Shown here piece by piece: positions 33,683 to 41,709 of a DNA stretch of 64,000 nucleotides (within the stretch, counting starts at the first letter, position 1; each line of letters starts with the position of its first letter). The translations under genes and the position numbers were made by a program. A model generated the notes under the pieces. That model did no database searches. It was given only the letters and a program-made list of their open reading frames with translations, and was not told the origin of the DNA. The stretch covers positions 1 through 64,000 of the forward strand of contig NZ_JAGHZV010000019.1 in assembly GCF_017745215.1 (NCBI RefSeq), in the 5' to 3' direction. Source of the DNA: Sphingomonas sp. Lineage in GTDB: Bacteria > Pseudomonadota > Alphaproteobacteria > Sphingomonadales > Sphingomonadaceae.

Positions 33683-34680
33683 TGCTGGGGCATCTCAAGG
33701 TGGTCGACCTGACCTGTGGGCTCGGCGGCTATGCCGGGGTGATGCTCGCCGAGCTGGGCGCGGCAGTGACGCTGGTCGAGTGGTGCCCGCCGCAGGGCGA
33801 CGCAGCGGAAGTGGCGATGGACCGGCGGGGGAAGCGCGTGGTGGCGCTCGACCTGGAAGGCGCTCGCGAGCTGGTCGCCGGAGCGGACATCCTGTTGCGC
33901 GGACCCGAGGCGTTCGAGGCCGACGTCGGCACGCACCCCGCGCTGATCGACGTCGCGATCCTCGCCTTCGAGCCCGGTCGCGCCAACGCCGCTCGCCACG
34001 CCACCGACCTCACGCTGATGGCGCGCTCGGGCCTCGTCGCGATCGGCGGAGACCCGGACCGCGCGCCGCTGAACCTCCCCGGCCGCCAGGCCTGGGCGCT
34101 CGCCGGCATCCAGGGCGCGATCGCCGCGCTAACCGCGCTCCACGCCCGCGCCGCGAGCGGGGCGGGGCAACGCGTCCAGGTCTATGCCTATCGCTCGGCA
34201 GTGCTCGCCAATTACCGCGAGCCGCTCACCTGGGGCTGGACCGGGCGGATCGGCGCGCGGACGGGCAACCTGCTCGTGCGCGGCAAGTCGGGCGTGCGGC
34301 AGATCTGGCAGGCGGCCGACGGGCATGTCACCTGGGCGCTGGTCGACAATCCGCCGATGATGCGTGCCTTCGTCGCCCAGATGGGCGCGATGGCGGGCGA
34401 GCTCGCGCAAGTCGACTGGGACGCGATTCTCGTCGCCGACATGCCGCAGGAGACGCTCCGGCGCTGGGAGGGGCTGGTCGCCGCCTGGCTCGCGACGATG
34501 AGCCGCACCGAGCTCACCCGGCTTTCCAACGCCCACGGCATGGGCCTCTCGGCGATCGACGGCGTCGGCGACGTCCTCGCCAGCGAGCATCTCGCCGCGC
34601 GCGGGCTGTGGCGCGACGCCGAGATCGACGGGCATGCGGTGAAGCTGCCCGGCCCCCTGTTCCTCCGGAGCCCTGCATGA
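33682..34680 (+). CDS. CaiB/BaiF family CoA-transferase homologue lacking the catalytic Asp, gene 2 of 4
   Basis: A 332-residue, shortened family III transferase. N-terminus LKVVDLTCGLGGYAGVMLAE is typical, but residues normally between the N-terminal Rossmann part and the active site are condensed. The segment aligning with the catalytic Asp reads GRQAWALAGIQGAIAAL, with no Asp at the active position. In the benzylsuccinate CoA-transferase BbsEF only one of two related subunits carries the Asp; this gene may likewise be the non-catalytic partner of its overlapping neighbour. Confidence 0.78.
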   Translation: MLGHLKVVDLTCGLGGYAGVMLAELGAAVTLVEWCPPQGDAAEVAMDRRGKRVVALDLEGARELVAGADILLRGPEAFEADVGTHPALIDVAILAFEPGRANAARHATDLTLMARSGLVAIGGDPDRAPLNLPGRQAWALAGIQGAIAALTALHARAASGAGQRVQVYAYRSAVLANYREPLTWGWTGRIGARTGNLLVRGKSGVRQIWQAADGHVTWALVDNPPMMRAFVAQMGAMAGELAQVDWDAILVADMPQETLRRWEGLVAAWLATMSRTELTRLSNAHGMGLSAIDGVGDVLASEHLAARGLWRDAEIDGHAVKLPGPLFLRSPA

Positions 34681-35819
34681 CCAGACCCGCGCTCGACGGC
34701 ATCCGCGTCGTCGACTTCTCCAAATTCCTCCCCGGGCCCTATTGCACCTGGATGCTTGCCGACCTCGGCGCCGACGTGATCCGCATCGAGCATCCGCGCG
34801 AGCTGGCGAAGCAGGCGAAGGTGTTCGGCTGGGACCGTCTCAGCGACGCCGAGCGCGCCCGCATCCGCGCGCAGGACATCTTCGCGCGCGGCAAGAGGTC
34901 GATGCTGCTCGATCCCGGCGCCGAGGAGTCGCGGCCGGCGATCGAAGCGCTGCTGCGCACCGCCGACGTGCTGGTCGAGGACTACCGCCCCGGCGTGCTC
35001 GCCTCGATGGGCTGGAGCTATGACGCGGTCGCGGCGATCAACCCGCGGCTGGTCTATTGCTCGGTGAGCCTCTGCGGCCAGACCGGCCCCTATCGTGACA
35101 AGCCCGGCCATGATCCGGTCGCGCTGGCGGTATCGGGCGCGCTGTCGCGGATCGGCGAGAACCCCGAGCGGCCCGGCTCGGCAGGGGTGCCCGTCGCCGA
35201 CCTGCTCAGCGGCTCGAACGCCGTGATCGGCATCCTCGCCGCGCTCCACGCCCGCGCGGCGACGGGCCGGGGCCAGCAGGTCGACATCGCGATGTCGGAC
35301 AGCGCCATGGCGCTGATCGCGCCGGTGATCTCGCGCAACCCGGATCCGACCAAGGCCTCGCCGCGCGGCCGCGCGCGCGCCGATTGCGGCATCTACGTTT
35401 GCGCCGACGGCGGCTTCCTCGTCACCACCGACATGGAGCCGCGCTATTGGGAGCGGTTCTGCGAGGCGATGGGGCGGAGCGACTTCATCCCGCTCCAGAA
35501 CGACGCCGCGCGCCGGCCCGAGATCGTCGCGTGGCTCGAGGCGCGCTTCGCCGAGCAGCCGCGCGACCATTGGCTTGCGCTGCTGGGCGCGGCCGACACG
35601 CAATTCGCCGCGATCAACAGCGTCGAGGAAGCGCTCGCCGATCCGCACAACCGCGCGCGCGGCATGGCGATCGAGGTGCCGCACGAGACCGGCTCGCTCC
35701 GCCACATCGGCTCGCCGATCCACCTTTCCGAAACCCCGCCCGTCGCTCCGCGCCCCGCGCAGCCGGCCGGGGCCGACACCGCGGCGATTCTCGCCGAACT
35801 GGGACTTTTGACCGAATGA
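34677..35819 (+). CDS. Class III CoA-transferase, gene 3 of 4
   Basis: A 380-residue CaiB/BaiF protein with GIRVVDFSKFLPGPYCTWML at the N-terminus, VEDYRPGVLASMG, and catalytic Asp in GVPVADLLSGSNAVIG. The family's CoA-binding and dimer segments are intact. Coupled by 4-bp overlaps to genes on both sides. Donor and acceptor acids cannot be read from sequence. Confidence 0.88.
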   Translation: MTRPALDGIRVVDFSKFLPGPYCTWMLADLGADVIRIEHPRELAKQAKVFGWDRLSDAERARIRAQDIFARGKRSMLLDPGAEESRPAIEALLRTADVLVEDYRPGVLASMGWSYDAVAAINPRLVYCSVSLCGQTGPYRDKPGHDPVALAVSGALSRIGENPERPGSAGVPVADLLSGSNAVIGILAALHARAATGRGQQVDIAMSDSAMALIAPVISRNPDPTKASPRGRARADCGIYVCADGGFLVTTDMEPRYWERFCEAMGRSDFIPLQNDAARRPEIVAWLEARFAEQPRDHWLALLGAADTQFAAINSVEEALADPHNRARGMAIEVPHETGSLRHIGSPIHLSETPPVAPRPAQPAGADTAAILAELGLLTE

Positions 35820-37060
35820 CCGATCTTCCCCGCCCGCTCGAAGGCCTGCGCGTGATCGACCTCACCCGCGCGCTCGCGGGCCCCTATGCCACGCTGCTGC
35901 TCGCCGGGCTCGGCGCCGAAGTGATCAAGGTCGAGGACCCCAAGGGGGGCGACCTCGCGCGTGACAACAGCCCCTATGTCGGGCGCGACGGGATCACGAT
36001 CGAGCGCCAGCATGCCGACGACCTCTCGGTCTCGCACCTGACGCGCGCGCGAGGCAAGCAGGGGGTCGCGCTCAACCTCAAGCACCCCGAAGCGCGCAAC
36101 GTGTTCGCCGATCTCGTCCGCACCGCCGACATCGTCGTCGAGAACTTCACCGCGGGCACCGCCGACCGGCTGGGCGTGGGCTATGAGGCGGCCCGCGCCG
36201 CCAACCCCCGCGTGATCTACTGCTCGCTCAGCGGCTTCGGCGCCGACCAGCCCGAGGGCGGCAAGGCGATGGACGTGATCATCCAGGCGCTCTCGGGCGC
36301 GATGTACACGAGCGGCGATGCCGACCACCCCCCAGTCAGGATGGGTATTCCGGTGGCGGACATGCTCGCACCGGTGTTCGCGGTGATCGGCATCCTCTCG
36401 GCCGTCCACCAGCGCGAGCGGAGCGGGGAGGGGCAGCATGTCGACATCTCGATGCTGGGCGCGCTCACCTCGTTCGTCGCGATCGAGAATTGGGCGGCGA
36501 TGCGCGCGGTCGACATGCCGGCTCGCACCGGGCTGACGGTGCAGCGGCTCTCGCCGTTCGGCGTGTTCGCCTGCGTCGATGGCTATATCGCGCTGGTTGC
36601 GGTGCACCACAAGCTGGCGCTCGGCCTGTTCGAGGCGATGGGCCGGCCCGAGCTGATCGAGGACCCTCGCTTCGCCACGCGCGACGGGCGCGTCGCCAAC
36701 GCCAATACGCTCGAGGCGCTGATCACCGCCTGGTCGTGCATGCTGCCGGTGAGTGAAGTGGTCGCGCGGCTCGAGGCGAAGGGGGTGCCGGTGGCGCCGG
36801 TGCGCCATCCCGAGGAAGCTTTGGTCGACCCGCGCGTGCTGGCACGCGAGGAGACCAATGCCGTGTCGCACCCCGATTATGCCAGCTCGGTCGAGCTGCG
36901 CACCGCGGGCATCCCGATCCGCTTCTCGCGCGCGCGCGCGGGGTTCGACGCGGTGCTGCCGGTGCGGATCGGCGAGCATAACCGCCAAGTGTTCGGCGAC
37001 CTGCTCGGCTATGATCCGGCGCGACTGGCGGCGCTCGCCGACCAAGGCGTGATCGCGTGA
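35816..37060 (+). CDS. Class III CoA-transferase, gene 4 of 4
   Basis: A 414-residue CaiB/BaiF protein, the most canonical of the four: GLRVIDLTRALAGPYATLLL, VVENFTAGTADRLGVG, catalytic Asp in RMGIPVADMLAPVFA, and a C-terminal GEHNRQVFGDLLGY. Succinyl-CoA- or acetyl-CoA-dependent activation of a carboxylic acid is the usual role. Its TGA overlaps the GTG start of the dehydratase-like fusion gene, suggesting the CoA ester is passed to that protein. Confidence 0.9.
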   Translation: MTDLPRPLEGLRVIDLTRALAGPYATLLLAGLGAEVIKVEDPKGGDLARDNSPYVGRDGITIERQHADDLSVSHLTRARGKQGVALNLKHPEARNVFADLVRTADIVVENFTAGTADRLGVGYEAARAANPRVIYCSLSGFGADQPEGGKAMDVIIQALSGAMYTSGDADHPPVRMGIPVADMLAPVFAVIGILSAVHQRERSGEGQHVDISMLGALTSFVAIENWAAMRAVDMPARTGLTVQRLSPFGVFACVDGYIALVAVHHKLALGLFEAMGRPELIEDPRFATRDGRVANANTLEALITAWSCMLPVSEVVARLEAKGVPVAPVRHPEEALVDPRVLAREETNAVSHPDYASSVELRTAGIPIRFSRARAGFDAVLPVRIGEHNRQVFGDLLGYDPARLAALADQGVIA

Positions 37061-39435
37061 CGGCCGGAGAGGCGCTTGCCGCTTTCCGGGCGGCCGCGGC
37101 CGATCCGGGCGCGGTGGCGGCGCAGGTTCGTGGCGAACGGCGAGTCGTGTGGATGCTGGGCAGCGACTTGCCGTACGAGCTGGTCGAGGCGTTCGGCCAG
37201 CATCCGGTGCGGCTGGTGCCCGACCGGCGGATCGACACGCAAGCGATCGACGCGCTGGTCAACGCCGAGACCATGGGTGTGCGAGGCCGGGCGCTGCTCG
37301 CGGCGATCGTCGCGCTGCCGCGCGAGGATGCGTTGCTGATCTCGCACGCCGATTCCGAGCAGCCCCAGATCTTCGCGACGCTGCGCGAGCTGGCGCGGAC
37401 GGGCGCGATCGCGAAGCCGGACGTCCACTTCCTCGACTTGCTGACGATCGATCGCCCGGCAACGCGGACGTACAACCGTGCCAGGATCGAGCAAGCGGCA
37501 GCGTGGCTGGGCGGCGCGGCCGATTGGACCGGCGCCTTCGAGGCGGGGAATCGCCGTAGGGCGCTCCTGCGCGACGTGCTCGGCCTGCGCGCCGAGGGTC
37601 GGCTGAGCGGAACCGATGCGCATGCGATCCTGGCGGGCGCGGCAGTGCTGCCGTCGCCGGAATGCTGCGCAGCACTCGAAGCGATCCGCGACCTGCCCCG
37701 CCGCGAAGGACGCCGCTTCCTGCTGAGCGGCTCGGACATCGAGGATATCGCGGTCGTCGAGGCGATCGAAGCCGCCGGGCTGCTGATCCTCGGCGAGAAC
37801 CACGGCTGGGGCGAGCTCCGCGCGCGCCGCGACCTCCACGCCGCCGGCGATCCGATCAACGCGCTCGCCGCAACCACGCTCGCGCCGCGCTCGGGGCCGT
37901 TCTCGAACGCCGCCCGACGTGCCGGGAGCCTTGCCGTCCGGGCCGAGGCACTCGATGTCGAGGGGGTGCTCCACCTGCGTATCGCCAATGACGACAGCGC
38001 GCCCTGGGAGGTCGCCGCGCTGCGCGAGGCGCTGGGCGATCGGCCGCTGTTCCTCGCCGAGGACCCGATCACGCCCGAACGCATTGCCGCGGCCCTGGCC
38101 GGCGAGACGCCCGCGCACGAGGCCCCTTTCGAAGCGCCGCAACGCGGCACCCCGCGTCCCGCACGCAGCCGCAAGTCGCTGGACGCGATCGCGCGTTTCG
38201 GCGCCTATCAGCGCGAGTGGTTCGCAACCGTGCGAGCGCAGGCGGCCAATTGCGAGCCGTTCGCAGCGGTCAACGCCAACGCCCCCCAGGAAATCCTCCG
38301 TGCGCTGGGCGTGCCGTTCGTGGTCAACCAGTGGTGGGCCTCGATCGTCGCCGCCAAGCAGCAGTCGGCTCGCTACGCCGCGCTGCTCCGCGCGCATGAC
38401 CTGCCGGGCGACGTCGAGGCGTACAGCGCGCAGGGCATCGCCGCGCTGTTCGAGGAGGATGCCGAACGGGCACCCTGGGGCGGGCTGCCAAGGCCCGATC
38501 TGCTCGGCGCGGTGCTGATCACCGACGCCACCGCGCGCATCTTCGAGGCCTGGGCCGAACGCTCGGGCGCGCTGCTCCAATCCTATGAGCGCAGCATCGA
38601 GAGCCGCTGGGACATCCCGATCGACTGGTGGGACGGGCTCGCCGACGGCTGGGACGACCTGATCGAGCCCGAGCGGCTCGACCTGTTCGAGGCCGGCTTG
38701 CGCGAGGCGATCGGCCAGATCGAGGCGCTGACCGGGCGGACGCTCGACCCCGCGCGGCTCGAGCACATCATGGACCTCGTCAACGCGCAACAGCGCCATT
38801 ACCGCGCGACGCGCGACCTGGTCGCGCGAACCGTGCCCGCGCCGGTGAGCGTGGTCGACACCATGCCGGCGACGATGGTGCCGCAATGGCATCGCGGCAC
38901 CGAATGGGCGCGCGACGCGGCGCAGGCCTTCCACGACGAAGTCGCCGCGCGCGCGGCCGCCGGGGAGGCGGCGTGCCCGAACGAACGCATCCGGCTGATG
39001 TTCGTCGGACGCGGGTTGTGGAGCGACATGGGCTTCTACCAGCGATGGGAGGAGAGCCATGGCGCGGTGTTCGTCTGCTCGATGTATCTGAGCCTCGCCG
39101 CCGACGGCTACATCCGCGAGCATCACGGCGGCAACCTGGTCCGGGCGCTCGCGGCGCGGTTCGTGACGATGGGCGACGAGCTGCGCATGCCGAGCTGGGC
39201 GGGGGCGTGGCACGTCAAGGAAGCGCGGCTCCACCAGTGCGACGGCGCGGTGGCGCTCTCCGACGCCGATCCGCTGGTGATCCGCGCACTGCGCGAGGCG
39301 GGGATCGCGGTGCTCGAGCTGGGGATGGACAATTATGTCCGCGACGAAGCGGCCGAGGCGGATCTGGACGCGCGGGTCGTGGCGTTCCTCGAGGGTCCGG
39401 CGGGCGAAGCGAGCAGGAAACGATTGGACGATTGA
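37057..39435 (+). CDS. Fused, cysteine-poor 2-hydroxyacyl-CoA dehydratase/benzoyl-CoA reductase-like protein
   Basis: A 792-residue protein that reads as two complete HgdB/BcrC-type subunits in tandem, about residues 1-350 and 380-792, each with the two Rossmann-like halves of that family (for example RRVVWMLGSDLPYELVEAFG; NAPQEILRALGVPFVVNQWW; DGAVALSDADPLVIRALREA). The family normally holds a [4Fe-4S] cluster on cysteines. Here the matching places are ETMGVRGRALL (71-81), LLISHADSE (93-101), AVLITDATA (485-493) and VALSDADPL (732-740), all without Cys; only six scattered Cys remain. No activator ATPase gene is nearby. It starts with GTG inside the preceding stop. Likely substrate: a CoA ester made by the upstream transferases; the reaction is unknown. 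Confidence 0.68.
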   Translation: MTAGEALAAFRAAAADPGAVAAQVRGERRVVWMLGSDLPYELVEAFGQHPVRLVPDRRIDTQAIDALVNAETMGVRGRALLAAIVALPREDALLISHADSEQPQIFATLRELARTGAIAKPDVHFLDLLTIDRPATRTYNRARIEQAAAWLGGAADWTGAFEAGNRRRALLRDVLGLRAEGRLSGTDAHAILAGAAVLPSPECCAALEAIRDLPRREGRRFLLSGSDIEDIAVVEAIEAAGLLILGENHGWGELRARRDLHAAGDPINALAATTLAPRSGPFSNAARRAGSLAVRAEALDVEGVLHLRIANDDSAPWEVAALREALGDRPLFLAEDPITPERIAAALAGETPAHEAPFEAPQRGTPRPARSRKSLDAIARFGAYQREWFATVRAQAANCEPFAAVNANAPQEILRALGVPFVVNQWWASIVAAKQQSARYAALLRAHDLPGDVEAYSAQGIAALFEEDAERAPWGGLPRPDLLGAVLITDATARIFEAWAERSGALLQSYERSIESRWDIPIDWWDGLADGWDDLIEPERLDLFEAGLREAIGQIEALTGRTLDPARLEHIMDLVNAQQRHYRATRDLVARTVPAPVSVVDTMPATMVPQWHRGTEWARDAAQAFHDEVAARAAAGEAACPNERIRLMFVGRGLWSDMGFYQRWEESHGAVFVCSMYLSLAADGYIREHHGGNLVRALAARFVTMGDELRMPSWAGAWHVKEARLHQCDGAVALSDADPLVIRALREAGIAVLELGMDNYVRDEAAEADLDARVVAFLEGPAGEASRKRLDD

Positions 39436-39446
39436 AAGCGCTTGCA
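39433..39446. promoter_or_regulatory. LacI-type operator, site 1
   Basis: TGAAAGCGCTTGCA begins in the stop codon of the dehydratase-like gene, 36 bp before the CapA-like gene. It matches the sites at 42748, 47697 and 49122 and has the central CG of LacI/GalR operators. Confidence 0.75.
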
Positions 39447-39481
39447 TCGCGCGCTAGCGAAGGTCCGGAGAGGAACGACGC

Positions 39482-40597
39482 ATGGCAGTGATCCTGGCAA
39501 CCGGCGACATCGCCCCCGACCGCGAGCATCCCGACGAGTGCTTCGCCGCGACGCGCGACCTGCTGGCCGGCGCCGACCTCGCGTTCGGCCAGCTCGAGAC
39601 CAGCTTCGCCGAGCGCGGCACGCGGCTGCCCCAGGCGCGCCACGCGGTGCTGACCAGGCCCGAGGCGGCCGCCGCAGTGGGCCGGGCGGGCTATGACGTG
39701 ATCTCCTTCGCGGGCAACCACTGCCTCGACTGGGGCAATAACGCGATGTTCGAGACCGTCGCCAACCTCGAGGCCGCGGGCGTCACGGTGGTGGGCGTGG
39801 GGCGCAACATCGCCGAGGCGCGTGCGCCGGCGATCACGGTGCTCGGGGACGGCACCCGCGTCGCAGTGCTCGCCTATTCGTCGATCCTGCCGATGTCATA
39901 CTGGGCCGACGAGCGCCGCCCCGGCTGCGCGCCGATGCGGGCACATACGATCTACGAGCAGATCGAGCACGACCAGCCGGGCACGCCACCGCGCATCCAC
40001 AGCTATCCGCACCGCGACGATCTCGCCGCGATGGAGGCGGACATCCGCGCCGCGCGCGAGGTGGCCGACGTGGTGCTGGTCTCGCACCATTGGGGCATCC
40101 ACTTCGTCCGCGCGACGATCGCCGACTATCAGCGCGACGTCGCGCGCGCGGCGATCGCGGCGGGAGCGGACGCGATCCTCGGCCACCATGCCCATATCCT
40201 CAAGGGCATGGAGCTGATCGACGGCAAGCCGGTCTATTATTCGCTGTGCAACTTCGCCTGCGACCTGCGGATGGATCCCGTCCATGCCGCGAGCAAGAGC
40301 TTCAAGGAAATCCAGTCGCTGGCCGAGGACTGGGTGCCCGATTTCGACAGCCTCTACAATTTCCCCGCCGCCGCGCGCATGTCGATGATCGCGCGGCTCG
40401 AGGTGAAGGAGGGGCGGATCGTGGAAGCGGGGTTCCTGCCCCTGTGGATCGATCGCGACGCGGTGCCGCGGGTGCTCGCGCCCGACGATGCGCGCTTCGG
40501 CGAGACGGTCGACTATATGGCCGCGGTCACCGCCGAAGCCGGGCTCAACGCGCGCTATCGGGTGGCGGGCGACCGCGTGGTGGTGGAAGCGGCATGA
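39482..40597 (+). CDS. CapA-like metallophosphatase, paralogue 1
   Basis: A 371-residue protein of the PGA_cap/CapA family (calcineurin-like metallophosphoesterase fold). Metal-site motifs: ATGDIAPD at the N-terminus, FGQLETS, SFAGNHCLDWG, VLVSHHWGIH and LGHHAHILKG. No signal peptide or anchor is seen, unlike capsule CapA, so it is cytoplasmic. It is preceded by a LacI-type operator and a ribosome site (GGAGAGGAACG), and overlaps the next gene by 4 bp. It shares long segments with the protein at 45247 (GCAPMRAHT.YEQIEHDQPG). Capsule synthesis genes are absent; a catabolic hydrolase role is inferred. Confidence 0.8.
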   Translation: MAVILATGDIAPDREHPDECFAATRDLLAGADLAFGQLETSFAERGTRLPQARHAVLTRPEAAAAVGRAGYDVISFAGNHCLDWGNNAMFETVANLEAAGVTVVGVGRNIAEARAPAITVLGDGTRVAVLAYSSILPMSYWADERRPGCAPMRAHTIYEQIEHDQPGTPPRIHSYPHRDDLAAMEADIRAAREVADVVLVSHHWGIHFVRATIADYQRDVARAAIAAGADAILGHHAHILKGMELIDGKPVYYSLCNFACDLRMDPVHAASKSFKEIQSLAEDWVPDFDSLYNFPAAARMSMIARLEVKEGRIVEAGFLPLWIDRDAVPRVLAPDDARFGETVDYMAAVTAEAGLNARYRVAGDRVVVEAA

Positions 40598-41610
40598 CCC
40601 GCCGCGCGGCTGGGCGGCTGTCGCTCGAATGGATCGTGCTGCTCTATTTCCTGAGCTACCTCCCCAACATCGTCCTCACCAAGCTGGTCACCTCGATTCC
40701 GCACGCCGGGCTCGGCCGCCCGCTGACGGGCCTCGAGACGCTGCCCGCCTCGCTGATCCTCAGCCTGGTGCTGACCTACGCCTTCATCTGGCTCTCGGGC
40801 TGGCACCGCGACGCGCACCATCTCCCCGGCACGGGGCTGCCGGTGCCGACCTGGGCGACCTTCCTTTCGGGCATCGGCACTGCGCTGGTGCTGTTCACCG
40901 TGCCCTTGTCCTTCACCTTCCAGGGGGTGAGCATTCCCTTCATCCAGCTGCTGATGCGCGGCGACATCCTGATCATCGCGCCGCTGGTCGACCTGATCTT
41001 CGGCCGGCGGGTGCGCTGGTGGAGCTGGGTGGCGCTGTTCATGGTCGCGGTGGCGCTGGGCTTCGTGGTGCAGCAGCGCGGCGGGTTCGACCTGCCGCCG
41101 CTCGCGATCCTGACGGTGGTGCTCTACACGATCGGCTATTTCCTGCGGCTGGCGGTGATGACGCGCGTCTCGAAGAGCGGCGATCCGGCCTCGGTGCGGC
41201 GCTATTTCGTCGAGGAGAAGATCATCGCGCTGCCGCTCTCGGTGGTCGCGCTCGCGGCGGTCGCGGCGTCGGGGCTGGGCGGACAGGCAGGCGAGCTCGG
41301 CTGGGGCTTCCTCGCGGTATGGAGCGATCCCGTCATCTGGTGGCTGGTCGGCATCGGCCTCACGCTGACGATCATCTCGGTGTTCGCGGCGATCATCCTG
41401 CTCGATCCGGCGGAGAACAGCTATTGCGTGCCGATGGAGCGCGCGTCGAGCCTGGTGGCGGGGATCGCGGCGGCCTATCTGCTCCACTGGATCTGGGGAC
41501 TGAAGGCACCGACGTTGGCCGAGACGATCGGCGCGGCGGTGCTGATCGGGGCGATCGTGCTGCTGTCGGTGGCGCCGCGGGTGGCGAGGGGGCGAACCAT
41601 CAAGGAATAA
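40594..41610 (+). CDS. Multi-pass membrane protein, EamA/DMT-like transporter
   Basis: A 338-residue protein with about ten hydrophobic helices. Middle segments such as GDILIIAPLVDLIFGRRVRW and the duplicated layout resemble drug/metabolite-transporter (EamA) proteins, but the N-terminal half is atypical and the assignment is tentative. It overlaps the CapA-like gene by 4 bp and should be under the same LacI operator. It is followed by a palindromic repeat. Confidence 0.6.
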   Translation: MTRRAAGRLSLEWIVLLYFLSYLPNIVLTKLVTSIPHAGLGRPLTGLETLPASLILSLVLTYAFIWLSGWHRDAHHLPGTGLPVPTWATFLSGIGTALVLFTVPLSFTFQGVSIPFIQLLMRGDILIIAPLVDLIFGRRVRWWSWVALFMVAVALGFVVQQRGGFDLPPLAILTVVLYTIGYFLRLAVMTRVSKSGDPASVRRYFVEEKIIALPLSVVALAAVAASGLGGQAGELGWGFLAVWSDPVIWWLVGIGLTLTIISVFAAIILLDPAENSYCVPMERASSLVAGIAAAYLLHWIWGLKAPTLAETIGAAVLIGAIVLLSVAPRVARGRTIKE

Positions 41611-41618
41611 ACCCCAAC

Positions 41619-41700
41619 CGTCATCCCGGCGAAAGCCGGGACCCAGGGCCACCAGCGACGTCCTCTGCAACCCTGGGCCCGGGCTTTCGCCGGGGTGACG
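41619..41700. repeat. REP-like palindromic repeat (family 1, copy 2)
   Basis: CGTCATCCCGGCGAAAGCCG at the left is mirrored by GGGCTTTCGCCGGGGTGACG at the right. The inner part CCCAGGGCCACCAGCGACGTC is shared with the copy at 14899. It lies between convergent genes and may terminate both. Confidence 0.85.
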
Positions 41701-41709
41701 CGTAAAAAA

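Noticed and set aside
37057-39435. Benzoyl-CoA reductase or classical 2-hydroxyglutaryl-CoA dehydratase
   Set aside because: Cluster-ligand cysteines are missing at the aligned positions, no activator ATPase gene is near, and the rest of the genome segment is that of an aerobe using oxygenases.
37009-39447. An 800-codon open frame on the minus strand opposite the dehydratase-like gene
   Set aside because: It is the codon-bias shadow of a GC-rich gene; composition is Arg/Asp/Gln-rich with no domain, and the plus-strand frame has family features and overlapping neighbours. The same applies to long opposite-strand frames over the tannase, TonB, FerA and MFS genes.
39482-40597. Poly-gamma-glutamate capsule locus from the CapA match
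   Set aside because: No CapB/CapC/PgsBCA partners, no membrane anchor and a catabolic-type operator upstream.
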